Shown: positions 11,082 to 19,366, counted from the stretch's first letter. The stretch is DNA of 64,000 bases from Cupriavidus pauculus (GCF_022179805.1 NZ_BPUO01000008.1:186001-250000), one strand, 5' to 3'. The notes: generated by a model from the letters alone, not told the origin. Translations and numbers: made by a program.

Positions 11082-12017
11082 ATGACCAATTCGGGCCTGC
11101 CGCGCCTTGCCTCGTTCCGAGGCCTGGCGTCTGTCGTATTTTCCCTAGCCACCCTGCTCTGCCTGCCGGCCATGCCGACAGCGCAAGCAGCCACGCCAAA
11201 TTCCGTGGTGCTCCGCATCCAGCAGACTGGCGCGATCCGCATTGCCCACCGCGAAAGCTCGGTGCCCTTCTCGTTCGTGGTGGACGGCAAGCCCATGGGC
11301 TATGCCGTGGACCTGTGCCTGAAGGTGGCCGACGCCCTGCGCACGCAACTGAAGCTGCCGCAACTGCGCGTGGAATGGGTGCCGGTGACGCCGGCCTCGC
11401 GCATTCCGTCCATCGTCGACGGCAAGGCGGACCTGGAGTGCGGGTCCACCACCAACAACCGCGACCGCCGCGACCAGGTGGCATTCACCATCCCGCACTA
11501 CATTGCCGGCAGCCGCATGCTCGTGAAGACGGATTCGGGCATCCGCAAATGGAGCGACCTGCGCGGGAAGACCGTGGTTTCCACCACCAAGACCACGCCG
11601 CTGGAGATGATCCGCAAGATGGATGAGGCTGGCGCCATGGGCTGGAAGGTAGTGGAGGCCAAGGACCACGCCGAGGCGTTCGCGATGGTGGAATCGGGCA
11701 AGGCCGATGCCTTCGTGATGGACGACGTGTTGCTGTTCGGCCTGCGCGCCAATGCGAAAAACCCGGCGTCGCTGGCCGTGACCGGCGACCTGCTCACGAT
11801 CGAGCCGTACGCGATCATGCTGTCGAAGCACGACGCCGAGTTCAAGAAGCTGGTCGACAAGGCCATGATCGCCTCGATCTACGACCAGGACACGCAGAAG
11901 CTCTACCGCAAGTGGTTCCAGCAGCCGATTCCGCCCAACGGCATCACGCTGGACATCCCGATGAGCTACCTGCTGCGCGATTCGTTCAAGTTCCCGAGCG
12001 ACAAGGTGGCGGACTGA
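11082..12017 (+). CDS. amino-acid ABC transporter substrate-binding protein
   Basis: A 311-aa periplasmic binding protein of the SBP_bac_3 family. A signal peptide covers about residues 1-37 ('ATLLCLPAMPTAQA-ATPN'). The mature part begins with the family pattern 'LRIQQTGAIRIAHRESSVPF' and has 'GYAVDLCLKVADAL' and 'DLECGSTTNNRDRRDQVAF', close to glutamate/aspartate-binding proteins (GltI/DEBP type). No permease or ATPase genes adjoin it, so it is an orphan binding protein or serves a distant transporter. The ATG at 11082 is preferred because it starts the signal peptide. Confidence 0.9.
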   Translation: MTNSGLPRLASFRGLASVVFSLATLLCLPAMPTAQAATPNSVVLRIQQTGAIRIAHRESSVPFSFVVDGKPMGYAVDLCLKVADALRTQLKLPQLRVEWVPVTPASRIPSIVDGKADLECGSTTNNRDRRDQVAFTIPHYIAGSRMLVKTDSGIRKWSDLRGKTVVSTTKTTPLEMIRKMDEAGAMGWKVVEAKDHAEAFAMVESGKADAFVMDDVLLFGLRANAKNPASLAVTGDLLTIEPYAIMLSKHDAEFKKLVDKAMIASIYDQDTQKLYRKWFQQPIPPNGITLDIPMSYLLRDSFKFPSDKVAD

Positions 12018-12115
12018 CAGCAGCAACCCATCCTCCCGGCAGTGGTGCCGGGAGAAAGCCGTGCGAACGAATCGTGCGAAGATAGCGCCCCCTGCCGCTA
12101 TCCGCACGTAACGCC

Positions 12116-13303
12116 ATGTCCGCCGCCCCCCTGAAGCTGTCCGATCTATCCGTCTCCACCGTTGTGGCCGGGCTGATCGCCCTGCTGACTGGCTACGCCA
12201 GTTCGCTGGTGCTGATGATCCAGGCCGGCCAGGCGGCGCACCTGACCGACGCCCAGGTGGCGTCATGGATCTGGGCGCTGTCGATCGGCATGGGCGTCAC
12301 CACGCTGGGGTTGTCGCTGCTCATGCGCGTGCCGGTGGTGGTAGCGTGGTCCACGCCCGGCGCCGCGCTGCTGATTGCCAGCCTGCCAGGCGTGCCCTAC
12401 GCCGAAGCGGTCGGCGCCTTCCTGATGGCCGCGCTGCTGATGACGGCGGCCGGCATGACCGGCTGGTTCGACAAGCTCATGAAGGCGCTGCCGGCCAGCA
12501 TTGCGTCGGCGCTGCTGGCCGGCATCCTGTTCCGCATCAGCGTGGATGTGTTCGTCCATGCCCAGTACCAGACGGTGCTGCTGCTGGCGATGTTTGCCGC
12601 CTACTTGGCGGGCCGCCGCTGGTGGCCGCGCTATGCCGTGCCGGGCGTGCTGGCCCTTGGCGTGGCGCTGGCGGGCGCGCTCGGGCAGCTTCATTTCGAC
12701 CAGTTCCATTTCGCGGTGGCCCTGCCCGTGTGGACCACGCCGGCATTCTCGCTGTCGGCATTCGTCAGCATCGCCGTGCCGCTGTTCATCGTGGCGTTGG
12801 CCTCGCAAAACATCCCCGGGCTGGCCGTGCTGCGTGCCGACGGCTACCACGTGCCAGCCAGCCCGCTGATCACGGTCACGGGCCTGGCATCGGCCATCCT
12901 GGCCCCGTTCGGATCGCACGGCATCAACCTGGCGGCCATTACGGCGGCTATCTGCACCGGCCCGCAAGCCGACGCGGACCCGCGGCGCCGCTACATGGCC
13001 GCCGTGGTCTGCGGCATCGGCTACCTCGCCATGGGCGTGATGGCGGCCAGCATCGCGGCGCTGTTCGCCGCGTTTCCGAAGGCGCTGGTGGTGGCCGTGG
13101 CGGCCTTTGCACTGCTGGGATCGATTGCCAACGGACTGACCGTGGCCATGCAGACGCCGGCCGAACGCGAGTCCGCGCTGCTGACGTTCATGATCACGGC
13201 CTCGGGCATGACGCTGGCCGGCGTGGGCTCGGCGTTCTGGGGCGTGGTCGGAGGCATGCTCGCGTTGCTGGTACTCCGGCCGCGCGAGGCCAAGACGGCT
13301 TAA
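12116..13303 (+). CDS. benE: benzoate/proton symporter family protein (BenE-like)
   Basis: A 395-aa polytopic inner-membrane protein with about 12 hydrophobic segments. Family-typical stretches are 'PVVVAWSTPGAALLIAS', 'ASQNIPGLAVLRADGYHVP' and 'APFGSHGINLAAITAAICTG', matching the BenE/YdcO family. The last stretch is the conserved loop of that family. BenE members are annotated as benzoate:H+ symporters but many are uncharacterised, and no benzoate catabolic genes adjoin here, so the substrate remains open. Confidence 0.88.
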   Translation: MSAAPLKLSDLSVSTVVAGLIALLTGYASSLVLMIQAGQAAHLTDAQVASWIWALSIGMGVTTLGLSLLMRVPVVVAWSTPGAALLIASLPGVPYAEAVGAFLMAALLMTAAGMTGWFDKLMKALPASIASALLAGILFRISVDVFVHAQYQTVLLLAMFAAYLAGRRWWPRYAVPGVLALGVALAGALGQLHFDQFHFAVALPVWTTPAFSLSAFVSIAVPLFIVALASQNIPGLAVLRADGYHVPASPLITVTGLASAILAPFGSHGINLAAITAAICTGPQADADPRRRYMAAVVCGIGYLAMGVMAASIAALFAAFPKALVVAVAAFALLGSIANGLTVAMQTPAERESALLTFMITASGMTLAGVGSAFWGVVGGMLALLVLRPREAKTA

Positions 13304-13343
13304 GGCGCTGCCAACCGGGCGGCGCCGGGCCGCCCGTGCTGGT

Positions 13344-13880
13344 TCAAAGCAGCAGAAAAGCCAGTTCGGCGGCCGTGATTTCCGTCACCGGCACGCCCTT
13401 GCGGCGCTGGAACAGCACGTGTTCCAGCACCCTGTCACGATGCTCGGCAAATACGGCCGGCTCGAAACGCAGCGCCGCCGTGCCGTAATGCTCCGCCAGC
13501 AGCTTGTAGACGCGATGCCGCACCAGCAGCATCTCGTTATCGGCGTGCAGGCGCGTCGTTTCGGCAGCGTGATCCTCCTCGAGCTGGCGCATGCCGACCA
13601 CCACCCGCCCATGCATGCCGCGATAGCGATCGACCTCGGTATGGGCGCGGCGCAGTTCCTCGCGCAAAGCCCGCACTTCCTGCATCAGCTTGAGATTTTG
13701 CTGGACACCCCGCTGGATGCGGGATGCTTCCTCCAGCGCATGATCGGCGGCGGCAATGGTGTTCTGCCAGACGCCCTCCACGGCTTCGCCATGGCCGGTG
13801 CGGTCGGCGGACGTTCCCTCGACGTCGGCCGGCCGCCGGATGGCAGGCCACGCAGTGGCCGCACCCAGTTCGTTCTTCAT
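13344..13880 (-). CDS. hypothetical coiled-coil protein
   Basis: A 178-aa protein started at ATG 13880, which follows a strong GGGGAG ribosome site seven bases away. The middle (about 50-120) is charged and helical ('LKLMQEVRALREELRRAHTE') and predicts a coiled coil. The C-terminal third ('YKLLAEHYGTAALRFEPAVF', 'TEITAAELAFLLL') looks folded. I recognise no family. No signal peptide is present, so it is probably cytoplasmic. It converges on benE. Confidence 0.7.
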   Translation of the reverse strand: MKNELGAATAWPAIRRPADVEGTSADRTGHGEAVEGVWQNTIAAADHALEEASRIQRGVQQNLKLMQEVRALREELRRAHTEVDRYRGMHGRVVVGMRQLEEDHAAETTRLHADNEMLLVRHRVYKLLAEHYGTAALRFEPAVFAEHRDRVLEHVLFQRRKGVPVTEITAAELAFLLL

Positions 13881-14235
13881 ACAGCTCCCCTTGATCCCGT
13901 CTACCGAGACCCGCCGCCGGCGCATTTTTTTGATGCCGGCATGGTCAGGCCACTGGTGCTTGTGTCGCCGCGACTTTATTCTGGCCGCCTCGTTTCAAAC
14001 GCCGGGCAGCTTTAGCTTATGACTGCATTCAAGACCTGTATCGCCTAATGCACAACCACCGTGTGGGAGGGTAATCCAAACCGCCCGAAACCCGCATGGC
14101 GTCTGGATCTTCGGCATTTCTGGCATTGTTTTGCAGACTCTGACAGGTTGCGTCCCGCATAACGGCCTTGTCGAGCGCCTTAAGCATCGCTTTTGGGCCG
14201 TTTTCTTCCGATTTTCAGCCTTTTCTCGCCCCGCC

Positions 14236-14565
14236 ATGAACGGATACCTGCTCCTCGCCCTGGCCATCGTCGCCGAAGTCATCGCCACCAGCAGCCTCAA
14301 GGCCGCCGAGAATTTCACGCGCCTCTGGCCCAGCGTACTGGTCGTAGTCGGCTACGTGGCCGCCTTCTGGCTGTTGATGCAGGTGATGAAAACCGTGCCG
14401 GTGGGGGTGGCCTACGCCATCTGGTCGGGCGCCGGCATCGTGCTGGTAACGATGATCGCGGTGGTGCTGTACCGGCAGGTGCCTGATCTGGCCGCCGTCG
14501 TCGGCATCGCCCTGATCATCGCCGGCGTGGCCGTGATCCAGCTTTTCTCGAAGATGAGCCACTGA
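14236..14565 (+). CDS. small multidrug resistance (SMR) transporter
   Basis: A 109-aa, four-helix membrane protein of the SMR family. The essential membrane-embedded glutamate is in 'ALAIVAEVIATSSLKAAENF' and the family signature 'VPVGVAYAIWSGAGIVLVT' is present. It is closest to EmrE/QacE-type proton-coupled cation exporters; some relatives export guanidinium. The ATG at 14236 gives the usual length; the open frame further upstream is unlike the family. The 355-base gap 13881-14235 upstream shows no convincing riboswitch or gene. Confidence 0.92.
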   Translation: MNGYLLLALAIVAEVIATSSLKAAENFTRLWPSVLVVVGYVAAFWLLMQVMKTVPVGVAYAIWSGAGIVLVTMIAVVLYRQVPDLAAVVGIALIIAGVAVIQLFSKMSH

Positions 14566-14603
14566 CCCGGCCAGCGTCCTAGCCCGCGCGCCGGCCCGCC
14601 GCC

Positions 14604-14930
14604 TCAGCTCTTGGGCGGCAACGCGCGCAGCAGCCGGTTGACCTGCGCCAGCGTCTCGCACTCGTCATCCTTGCGCTTGCGCCGTTCCTCGATGATCTCC
14701 AGCAACGCCCGCACCTGCCCATTCTTGACCTCGCAAGCGTCCTTGCCCTCCTTGGGACACACCACGTCGATCTCCCCCCGCAGGCTCTCCTGAACGATAT
14801 CGATCAGCGCCGTACACCCCGACGTGTCGTTCAACGCGGGATCGGACGCCGGCTGCACAGCCAGCACAGAGGCGGCGGCAAACATGGCTAGCGCTGGAAG
14901 CCAACGCAAGGGCGTCCGGAAAAGGGGCAT
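14604..14930 (-). CDS. hypothetical secreted protein
   Basis: A 108-aa protein with a signal peptide (about 1-25, 'WLPALAMFAAASVLAVQPA') and a mature part with four cysteines ('SGCTALIDIV', 'DVVCPKEGKDACEVKNG', 'KDDECETL') that may form disulfides in the periplasm. The remainder is charged and helical. I recognise no family. It is the last gene before the left end of the island. Bases 14931-15128 hold only a short low-quality frame I do not call. Confidence 0.6.
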   Translation of the reverse strand: MPLFRTPLRWLPALAMFAAASVLAVQPASDPALNDTSGCTALIDIVQESLRGEIDVVCPKEGKDACEVKNGQVRALLEIIEERRKRKDDECETLAQVNRLLRALPPKS

Positions 14931-15128
14931 GGTTTGGCAGTGAAAGGCAGGACACGCACGCCGCGGCTGCGGCGTGCGGGCTACATGATAGCGGTTTGTT
15001 GAGGTTTGCCGATGGAAGGGGGGCTCGGACGGCGATTCGCGCGCTGGTGGCGCGATGCCTTCAATCGTGATACCCCGCGCCGAGATGGGCAGCGAGCAAG
15101 AATTGGGGAGAACGACCGCGGATATTTG

Positions 15129-15147
15129 ATGGTCCCGCCGACAGGAA
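15129..15147. other. attachment-site direct repeat, distal copy
   Basis: The 19-mer atggtcccgccgacaggaa is identical to 22037-22055, which is the 3' end of the tRNA-Arg gene. Sequence to the right of this copy ('ccctaaagtc') no longer matches the tRNA, as expected for the far attachment site of an element inserted at a tRNA 3' end. Confidence 0.85.
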
Positions 15148-15255
15148 CCCTAAAGTCGGCTACAGCCCTTTATCTTGAGGGCAGACTGGATTGTGAATAG
15201 TTTCGATGCCCCTTCCCGTGCCCCTAAATGGAAACTCTGGCCATAGGTGCGGCGT

Positions 15256-15639
15256 CTACTTCTTGCGGTTCCCGTAGCGAGCGAGATACTCCGGTGCGAA
15301 CTGTGCTCCCCATCCGGTGTGTAAGCGTGCGATGGCTTCGAACTGGCAAACCCCTGTACTGACAAGCCGACGCACTTCGGCATCGACACGTTCCTCAGTG
15401 AAAATGCGGGTTTTCACTTGATCATCAGCATCCTGGCAACGTGGCGATACACGGAGGGCCATCAACGCACCCGGCATGACATCGCAGAACCACGTACGAT
15501 CCCCGCATGTGCGCCCGTCGTTGTTCGTGAGGAACACAACGATGCCCAACACCATGATGCCCGCGACAACTAATGCGGCGCGCCTAGCGCCCGTAAACCA
15601 AAACCACGCAAACGCGCCGAACATTGCGATTCCGCCCAT
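15256..15639 (-). CDS. hypothetical membrane protein in the island
   Basis: A 127-aa protein with two closely spaced hydrophobic segments at the N-terminus ('MFGAFAWFWFTGARRAALVV' and 'GIMVLGIVVFL') and a cytosolic or periplasmic tail containing four cysteines ('RTCGDRTWFCDV', 'SPRCQDADD', 'STGVCQF'). An internal ATG five codons in (15624) is an equally plausible start. No family is recognised. The 325-base stretch from 14931 to its 3' end holds only the attachment repeat. Confidence 0.45.
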   Translation of the reverse strand: MGGIAMFGAFAWFWFTGARRAALVVAGIMVLGIVVFLTNNDGRTCGDRTWFCDVMPGALMALRVSPRCQDADDQVKTRIFTEERVDAEVRRLVSTGVCQFEAIARLHTGWGAQFAPEYLARYGNRKK

Positions 15640-15758
15640 GAATCAGTCCACCCTTTGGAGCGTGCGTGTTGCGATAGCGCCCATGGTAAGTGCCCCCTTT
15701 CCGGCTAGGCTCTGCTAAGAGGCGGCCATTGTACCGTGAGCCGGGCAACTCCCCCGTC

Positions 15759-15905
15759 CTAGCGCGGCCACGCCTCCACCGTCTTCCGATGCTTCGATTC
15801 GCACGCGCCTAGCGCTTTCAGCACGTCCCTCATCCCCCATTCCTGCCACGCATCACATCATAGTCGGCCGTAGCGGTCGCGTCCGGCAGGTCGCCACACC
15901 CCTCT
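15759..15905 (-). pseudogene. broken Rz1-like spanin fragment (second copy)
   Basis: The minus strand reads '...LPDATATADYD' and then, after a 2-base insertion, 'AWQEWGMRDVLKALGACESK' and '..KHRKTVEAWPR' with a TAG stop at 15759. This closely parallels the intact Rz1 at 18177-18428 ('IPDAPAAADYDAWQEWVMGD', '..KHRKTVEVWPR'). The frame break and lost N-terminus make it a pseudogene. It implies that a second lysis cassette once lay in the island. Confidence 0.7.
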
Positions 15906-16181
15906 TGGCGGCGATGGATCGACTACACGCGGGCACCGAATCGAAGGGGTTTCACGGATGGGAGAACGGGCTGGGCGAGCACGCCAAGGCAAACAAGCCT
16001 GATCACAGGCGCCGACTTCGATCCTGAGGCGTTCAAGCGCATCTGGAAGTTGGAAGCCATCCAGCGGGCTGCTAGCAGCTACGGTTGGCGCGGGCTTGCC
16101 GAAACAGTCTGGGCGGCAGCATTTGCCGAGGCTCGGGGTACCATTGTCCATTCCACATCGGAGGCAGACCAATGTTCGTGA
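15890..16181 (+). pseudogene. unrecognised open frame, no clear start
   Basis: The frame ending at the TGA at 16179-16181 reads like real protein over its last 75 residues ('SLITGADFDPEAFKRIWKLE', '...SYGWRGLAETVWAAAFAEAR'), but no ATG or GTG with a ribosome site can be found and the 5' part is uncertain. Its stop overlaps the start of the next small gene (ATG 16172). I do not recognise the product; it may be the 3' remnant of a phage gene. Confidence 0.3.
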
Positions 16182-16297
16182 GTTCCGCACCCGTTCAGCG
16201 CTCGGCGCTCCGAAACTTGTTCGGCGTCGAGCCGCCGGCCAGCGAGTGGAAGGCACAAGACCTGACGACCAGTCTCAGACGCTTAGATCAACCATGA
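16172..16297 (+). CDS. 41-aa hypothetical protein coupled to the DUF3800 gene
   Basis: The frame 'MFVSSAPVQRSALRNLFGVE', then 'PPASEWKAQDLTTSLRRLDQ', ends in TGA overlapping the ATG of the DUF3800 gene (ATGA at 16294-16297). It also starts inside the last codons of the preceding frame, with a GGAG sequence about 11 bases upstream. Such coupling suggests a small real gene in a short operon. Function is unknown. Confidence 0.45.
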   Translation: MFVSSAPVQRSALRNLFGVEPPASEWKAQDLTTSLRRLDQP

Positions 16298-16491
16298 ACA
16301 ATCGCATTACATATTTCGGGAACCATACCGCATCGAGATTTGTCGCGTTTGGAGACGAATGTAGATACGGAGAAATTCTAATATACGCAGTAGTTTACGT
16401 TGCTAGAACCAGGGCGAAATTTATTGAACGAAAACTTATCAACTTAAAGAAAAAATTTCAGCTCCCCATACATAAACGGCGGTCTCAAGAG
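16294..16491 (+). pseudogene. DUF3800 protein, 5' fragment (interrupted by IS)
   Basis: The 66 residues before the insertion sequence include 'ASRFVAFGDECRYGEILIYA' and 'KFIERKLINLKKKFQLPI', which fit the N-terminus of DUF3800 proteins: the 'DE' of the RNase H-like fold, followed by a helix leading to 'LKK.LGLP'. The IS30-type element begins directly after codon 66. The remainder of the gene lies after the element at 17548-18175. DUF3800 genes are common on phages and islands, and their function is unsettled. Confidence 0.6.
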
Positions 16492-17511
16492 TCAAGTGCA
16501 ACGTTTAGCTAGTTTTTCGGCTTCCAGTTCCTTGGCCACTGCCTCTTCAGGCGTATCCCAGCCGAGTGTTTGACGTGGCCGTCCGTTGAGCAATTTGGCA
16601 ATAGCGTTGAGCTGGGTCTGTGTGACCTGCGAAAGATCTGTGCCCTTAGGCAAAAACTGACGCAACAGGCCATTGGTGTTCTCATTGCTGCCACGTTGCC
16701 AAGGGGCATGCGGATCGGCAAACCAGATATCGAGATTCAGGCTCTTCGCAAGTTCGACATGGCAAGTCATTTCCGTTCCGCGGTCGTACGTCAGGCTTTC
16801 TCTGAGGAACACCGGCAGCCTTTTCATCTGCCGCGTGAAGCCCTCGAGCGCGTCCTGGGCCGTACAGCCGTCCATGCGACACAACACGACAAAGCGCGTC
16901 TTGCGCTCGACCAGCGTGCCGACGCAAGAACGATTAAATGCCCCTTTGATGAGATCGCCCTCCCAGTGGCCGGGCCATTGCCTCAGCGCAATCTCCTCGG
17001 GGCGATGGACGATACGCAGCGCTTGCGGGACGAAACTCCCGCCCGCAAGGCTCGTTCGCCTGCGCCCGCGAGCCGGTTTCTCCTGGCGCAAGGCGTCAAT
17101 CATCGCCTGCTTGAGTCCACCGCGCGGGTGCGCGTAAATTGCCGCGTAAATCGTTTCGTGGCTGATGTGCTGATCGGGGGCATCTGGGTACATACGCCGA
17201 AGTCTCGCAGCAATCTGCTGCGGGGACCAGCGCCAGTAGATTAATTGGTCATGCACACGCTGGTACAAAGCACTCCCGGCAACGAGCTTGCGCCGACGCA
17301 CACAACGCCGCCGACGGGCCTGATAAGTCAACGCAGCCTGTGTCGCGTTGTACCGCGTCGACCCGACTTCGAGGTTGCGCGCCAACTCGCGCGACACCGT
17401 CGAGCCACTTCGTCCCAGCACACGCGCTATCGCCCTGATGCTGCTACCTTTGCCGCGTTCGATCATGATGAGCGCTCGTTCTTCCGCACTCAAATGGCTG
17501 TAATTCTTCAT
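16492..17511 (-). CDS. IS30 family transposase
   Basis: A 339-aa transposase. An N-terminal helix-turn-helix ('AEERALIMIERGKGSSIRAI', 'ARVLGRSGSTVSREL') precedes a DDE domain with acidic residues in 'HWEGDLIKGAFN', 'TYDRGTEMTCH' and 'SNENTNGLLRQFLPKG' (the N-x-x-E motif of IS30). It ends 'RPRQTLGWDTPEEAVAKE', another family hallmark. It appears full-length and intact, so the element may still be active. Confidence 0.95.
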   Translation of the reverse strand: MKNYSHLSAEERALIMIERGKGSSIRAIARVLGRSGSTVSRELARNLEVGSTRYNATQAALTYQARRRRCVRRRKLVAGSALYQRVHDQLIYWRWSPQQIAARLRRMYPDAPDQHISHETIYAAIYAHPRGGLKQAMIDALRQEKPARGRRRTSLAGGSFVPQALRIVHRPEEIALRQWPGHWEGDLIKGAFNRSCVGTLVERKTRFVVLCRMDGCTAQDALEGFTRQMKRLPVFLRESLTYDRGTEMTCHVELAKSLNLDIWFADPHAPWQRGSNENTNGLLRQFLPKGTDLSQVTQTQLNAIAKLLNGRPRQTLGWDTPEEAVAKELEAEKLAKRCT

Positions 17512-17547
17512 TCCAACACCCTACCTCATCACGGGTGTTGCACTTGA
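16492..17547 (-). mobile_element. IS30-family insertion sequence
   Basis: This 1056-bp element has inverted ends TCAAGTGCAAC: 16492 on the plus strand and ending at 17547 as the complement. One transposase gene fills it. The transposase stop codon (TCA on the plus strand, 16492-16494) lies inside the left inverted repeat. I cannot see a clean target duplication: the flanks are 'agag' and 'tact'. The size and end sequence are typical of IS30 relatives. Confidence 0.85.
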
Positions 17548-18175
17548 TACTAGAGACTAAGAACCCATCCATTGCAGAGTACTACTTAGCCCTGATCAAC
17601 GCCAGAAGCACAATATCTCACACCTCAACACGAATGACGCCCGCAGCGTTATCGCCCACGCCATTGGAATTATGGCGGAGAGCCGCGCTTTCATTCGGTA
17701 CGCCTACACTACAATTCCCAACGCAAGATCCGCACTTGGAGAATTCCTCACAGTAATGGATGCGCAGGGAGAATGGCACGACAATCCAGTTGGTGATGAC
17801 CATAAGAGTTTTTTTTCAATTCTTATGACAGCGGCAACTGGGACCGAATATCCCGGGGCACCATCGGCGCGAGAAACCGAATTTTTTATATCAGAAGAGA
17901 AATCAAAGATTGATTATTTTGGCGCGAATCGGCGTGCCGATGGAACATTGAGCTATACCCTTAGCGATGAACCAGAGGGTACGCTGAAACTTAATCCAAG
18001 AATTATTAAGGCTGATGAGCATCCACTATTGGAGCTATCTGACATAGTGGCTTATGTCTGCGCGCATGCACATGAGGTATCGCCAAAGTACCCGTTCTTT
18101 AAAGAACAGTGTATGAGGCTCGCTCACAAAATGGTTTCCGTTGAGATGTTCCGCGATGGGCGTAAGACGGCTTAA
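17548..18175 (+). pseudogene. DUF3800 protein, 3' fragment
   Basis: Downstream of the IS, a frame ending at 18175 reads '...LNTNDARSVIAHAIGIMAES', '...FIRYAYTTIPNARSALGEFL' and '...EHPLLELSDIVAYVCAHAHE', the last being the typical C-terminal segment of DUF3800. The frame between 17550 and 17630 is ambiguous (two frames look coding), so an extra frameshift besides the insertion is likely. An ORF from the ATG at 17672 is intact (167 aa) but lacks the N-terminal active-site region. Confidence 0.6.
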
Positions 18176-18176
18176 A

Positions 18177-18428
18177 TCACCGAGGCCACACCTCCACCGT
18201 CTTCCGGTGCTTGGCCGCACACTCCCCTAGCGCCTTCAGCACGTCCCCCATCACCCATTCCTGCCAAGCGTCATAGTCAGCGGCTGCCGGCGCGTCGGGG
18301 ATTCGACACGGAGCGGCCAGCGCGCTATCGAGCGGAGGCGGCTTGCTTGGCCGCGTCGACTGCGTCGGACAGCTTGCGCACCCGGAAATCGTCAGGGCGG
18401 CAATCCACAGGCAGAGGCTTCTTCGCAT
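18177..18428 (-). CDS. Rz1-like outer-membrane spanin lipoprotein
   Basis: An 83-aa lipoprotein with lipobox 'LTISGC' (Cys17) followed by a proline-rich stretch 'TQSTRPSKPPP', as in phage Rz1 proteins. It starts inside the Rz gene in another reading frame and overlaps its 3' end by about 100 bases, the classic nested Rz/Rz1 arrangement. With Rz it bridges inner and outer membranes and fuses them in the final step of host lysis. Confidence 0.75.
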   Translation of the reverse strand: MRRSLCLWIAALTISGCASCPTQSTRPSKPPPLDSALAAPCRIPDAPAAADYDAWQEWVMGDVLKALGECAAKHRKTVEVWPR

Positions 18429-18723
18429 TTCGGAATTCCATCACGGCTTGGTCGACCTTGGCGGTCAGCGCGGCCTGGCTGGCGTTGAACTCATTGGCCT
18501 TTGTCTGGATGGTCGCGCTGGCTTTGCCGAGATCGTCGAGCGCCTTGTTGGCGCCGGCCAGATCAGCCTGAGCGCTGGCCGTCTTCATCCGGTCGATCTC
18601 GGCATCCTTGCGCCAGCCGTTGGCTACCCAGCCGGCGGCGAAGATGGCCAGGGCCAGCAGCGCGGCGCCGAGCGCGCGCCAGGGAATCGCGGCCAGCGCA
18701 GCGCGCGGATCAAGAATGCTCAT
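18325..18723 (-). CDS. Rz-like inner-membrane spanin
   Basis: A 132-aa protein started at ATG 18723 with one N-terminal transmembrane helix ('ALGAALLALAIFAAGWVANG') and a long periplasmic coiled coil ('DRMKTASAQADLAGANKALD...'). It ends with 'PVDCRPDDFRVRKLSDAVDA', a common C-terminal pattern of phage lysis regulatory (LysB/Rz) proteins. It partners Rz1, which is embedded out of frame in its 3' end, and overlaps the preceding small membrane gene by 14 bases. Confidence 0.75.
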   Translation of the reverse strand: MSILDPRAALAAIPWRALGAALLALAIFAAGWVANGWRKDAEIDRMKTASAQADLAGANKALDDLGKASATIQTKANEFNASQAALTAKVDQAVMEFRNAKKPLPVDCRPDDFRVRKLSDAVDAAKQAASAR

Positions 18724-18973
18724 GGGGCCTCCAGTGGTGCCGCAGCTCCAACCGCCAGACGCCCCACAGCACGCCCAGCGCGACGGCCGCGTTGAGTGCC
18801 ACCTCCGGGTCGCTGTGGCAGGCCCAGGGGGACACCATGTTGCCGAGCGCGGCGAAGTTAACCAGCAACAAGACCAGCGCACCGCCCGTGCGATTTGGTA
18901 CCTTGTGCGTGAGCACGGCCCAGATCGAGCCGGCGAAGATAATGGCGTTCGCTACCAGGTTGATGCTCTGCAT
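18710..18973 (-). CDS. small phage membrane protein, holin-like
   Basis: An 87-aa protein with three hydrophobic segments ('LVANAIIFAGSIWAVLTH', 'GGALVLLLVNFAALGNMV', 'EVALNAAVALGVLWGVW'). It lies directly between a holin/endolysin remnant and Rz, the usual place of a second holin or antiholin. Assignment rests on size, topology and position; I recognise no specific family. It overlaps Rz by 14 bases and begins one base after the preceding fragment. Confidence 0.6.
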   Translation of the reverse strand: MQSINLVANAIIFAGSIWAVLTHKVPNRTGGALVLLLVNFAALGNMVSPWACHSDPEVALNAAVALGVLWGVWRLELRHHWRPHEHS

Positions 18974-18974
18974 C

Positions 18975-19145
18975 TCAGCTCCCCGTGAGACGGCGCCGGA
19001 TGGCGTTCATCCACTCGGGAATCCGCTGCATCCCGTTGTTGACGATCGCCAGGCCGAACACCGCGGAAGCGGCAACCGCAAGCATGTGGGTATAGCTGCC
19101 CGGCACCAGGCCGAACCGCTCCACCGCCGCGCTGCCACCAGTTCC
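18975..19145 (-). pseudogene. holin-like 3' remnant
   Basis: The frame ending at 18975 reads 'AAVERFGLVPGSYTHMLAVA', 'ASAVFGLAIVNNGMQRIPEW' and 'MNAIRRRLTGS', with one good transmembrane segment, which looks like the C-terminal part of a phage holin. A TGA in the same frame upstream (about 19160) and lack of a start show it is broken; the adjoining frame ('ALGSAIAVKFIPG') may be the displaced N-terminal part. It abuts the endolysin fragment. Confidence 0.45.
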
Positions 19146-19189
19146 CCGGAATGAACTTCACTGCGATGGCCGATCCCAACGCTGCCGCG

Positions 19190-19327
19190 CCGCCCGACCA
19201 CCACGTCATAGCCGTGATTGGCTGTCCGCTGCACGCCGTTGTCTGTACCCTCGCTGAACGCCAGCATGTCGAGGAACGCGGCCATGTTCTGCCCGCCCGG
19301 AAGCTGGTCTGCTCTGGTAAATGGCAT
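19190..19327 (-). pseudogene. phage endolysin, 5' fragment
   Basis: Starting at ATG 19327 after a GGAGG ribosome site, about 45 residues read 'PFTRADQLPGGQNMAAFLDM', 'LAFSEGTDNGVQRTANHGYD', 'VVVGG', the N-terminus of phage lysozyme-like glycosidases in which the glutamate of 'FSEGT' is catalytic. The match then stops and the sequence runs into a holin-like remnant, so a deletion has fused the two. Confidence 0.65.
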
Positions 19328-19343
19328 ACGTCCTCCAGAAATG

Positions 19344-19366
19344 AAAAAAGCCCGCTCAAGGGCAGG
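19344..19366 (-). terminator. terminator-like hairpin above the lysis remnant
   Basis: On the minus strand GCCC-TTGA-GCGGGC is followed by TTTTTT. It lies 17 bases before the start of the endolysin fragment and has no gene upstream on that strand; the next gene is transcribed the other way. It is probably the 3' end of a lost phage gene. Confidence 0.5.

Noticed and set aside
15006-15200. Short plus-strand frame left of the island
   Set aside because: It crosses the attachment repeat, has an arginine-rich composition and shows no family pattern.
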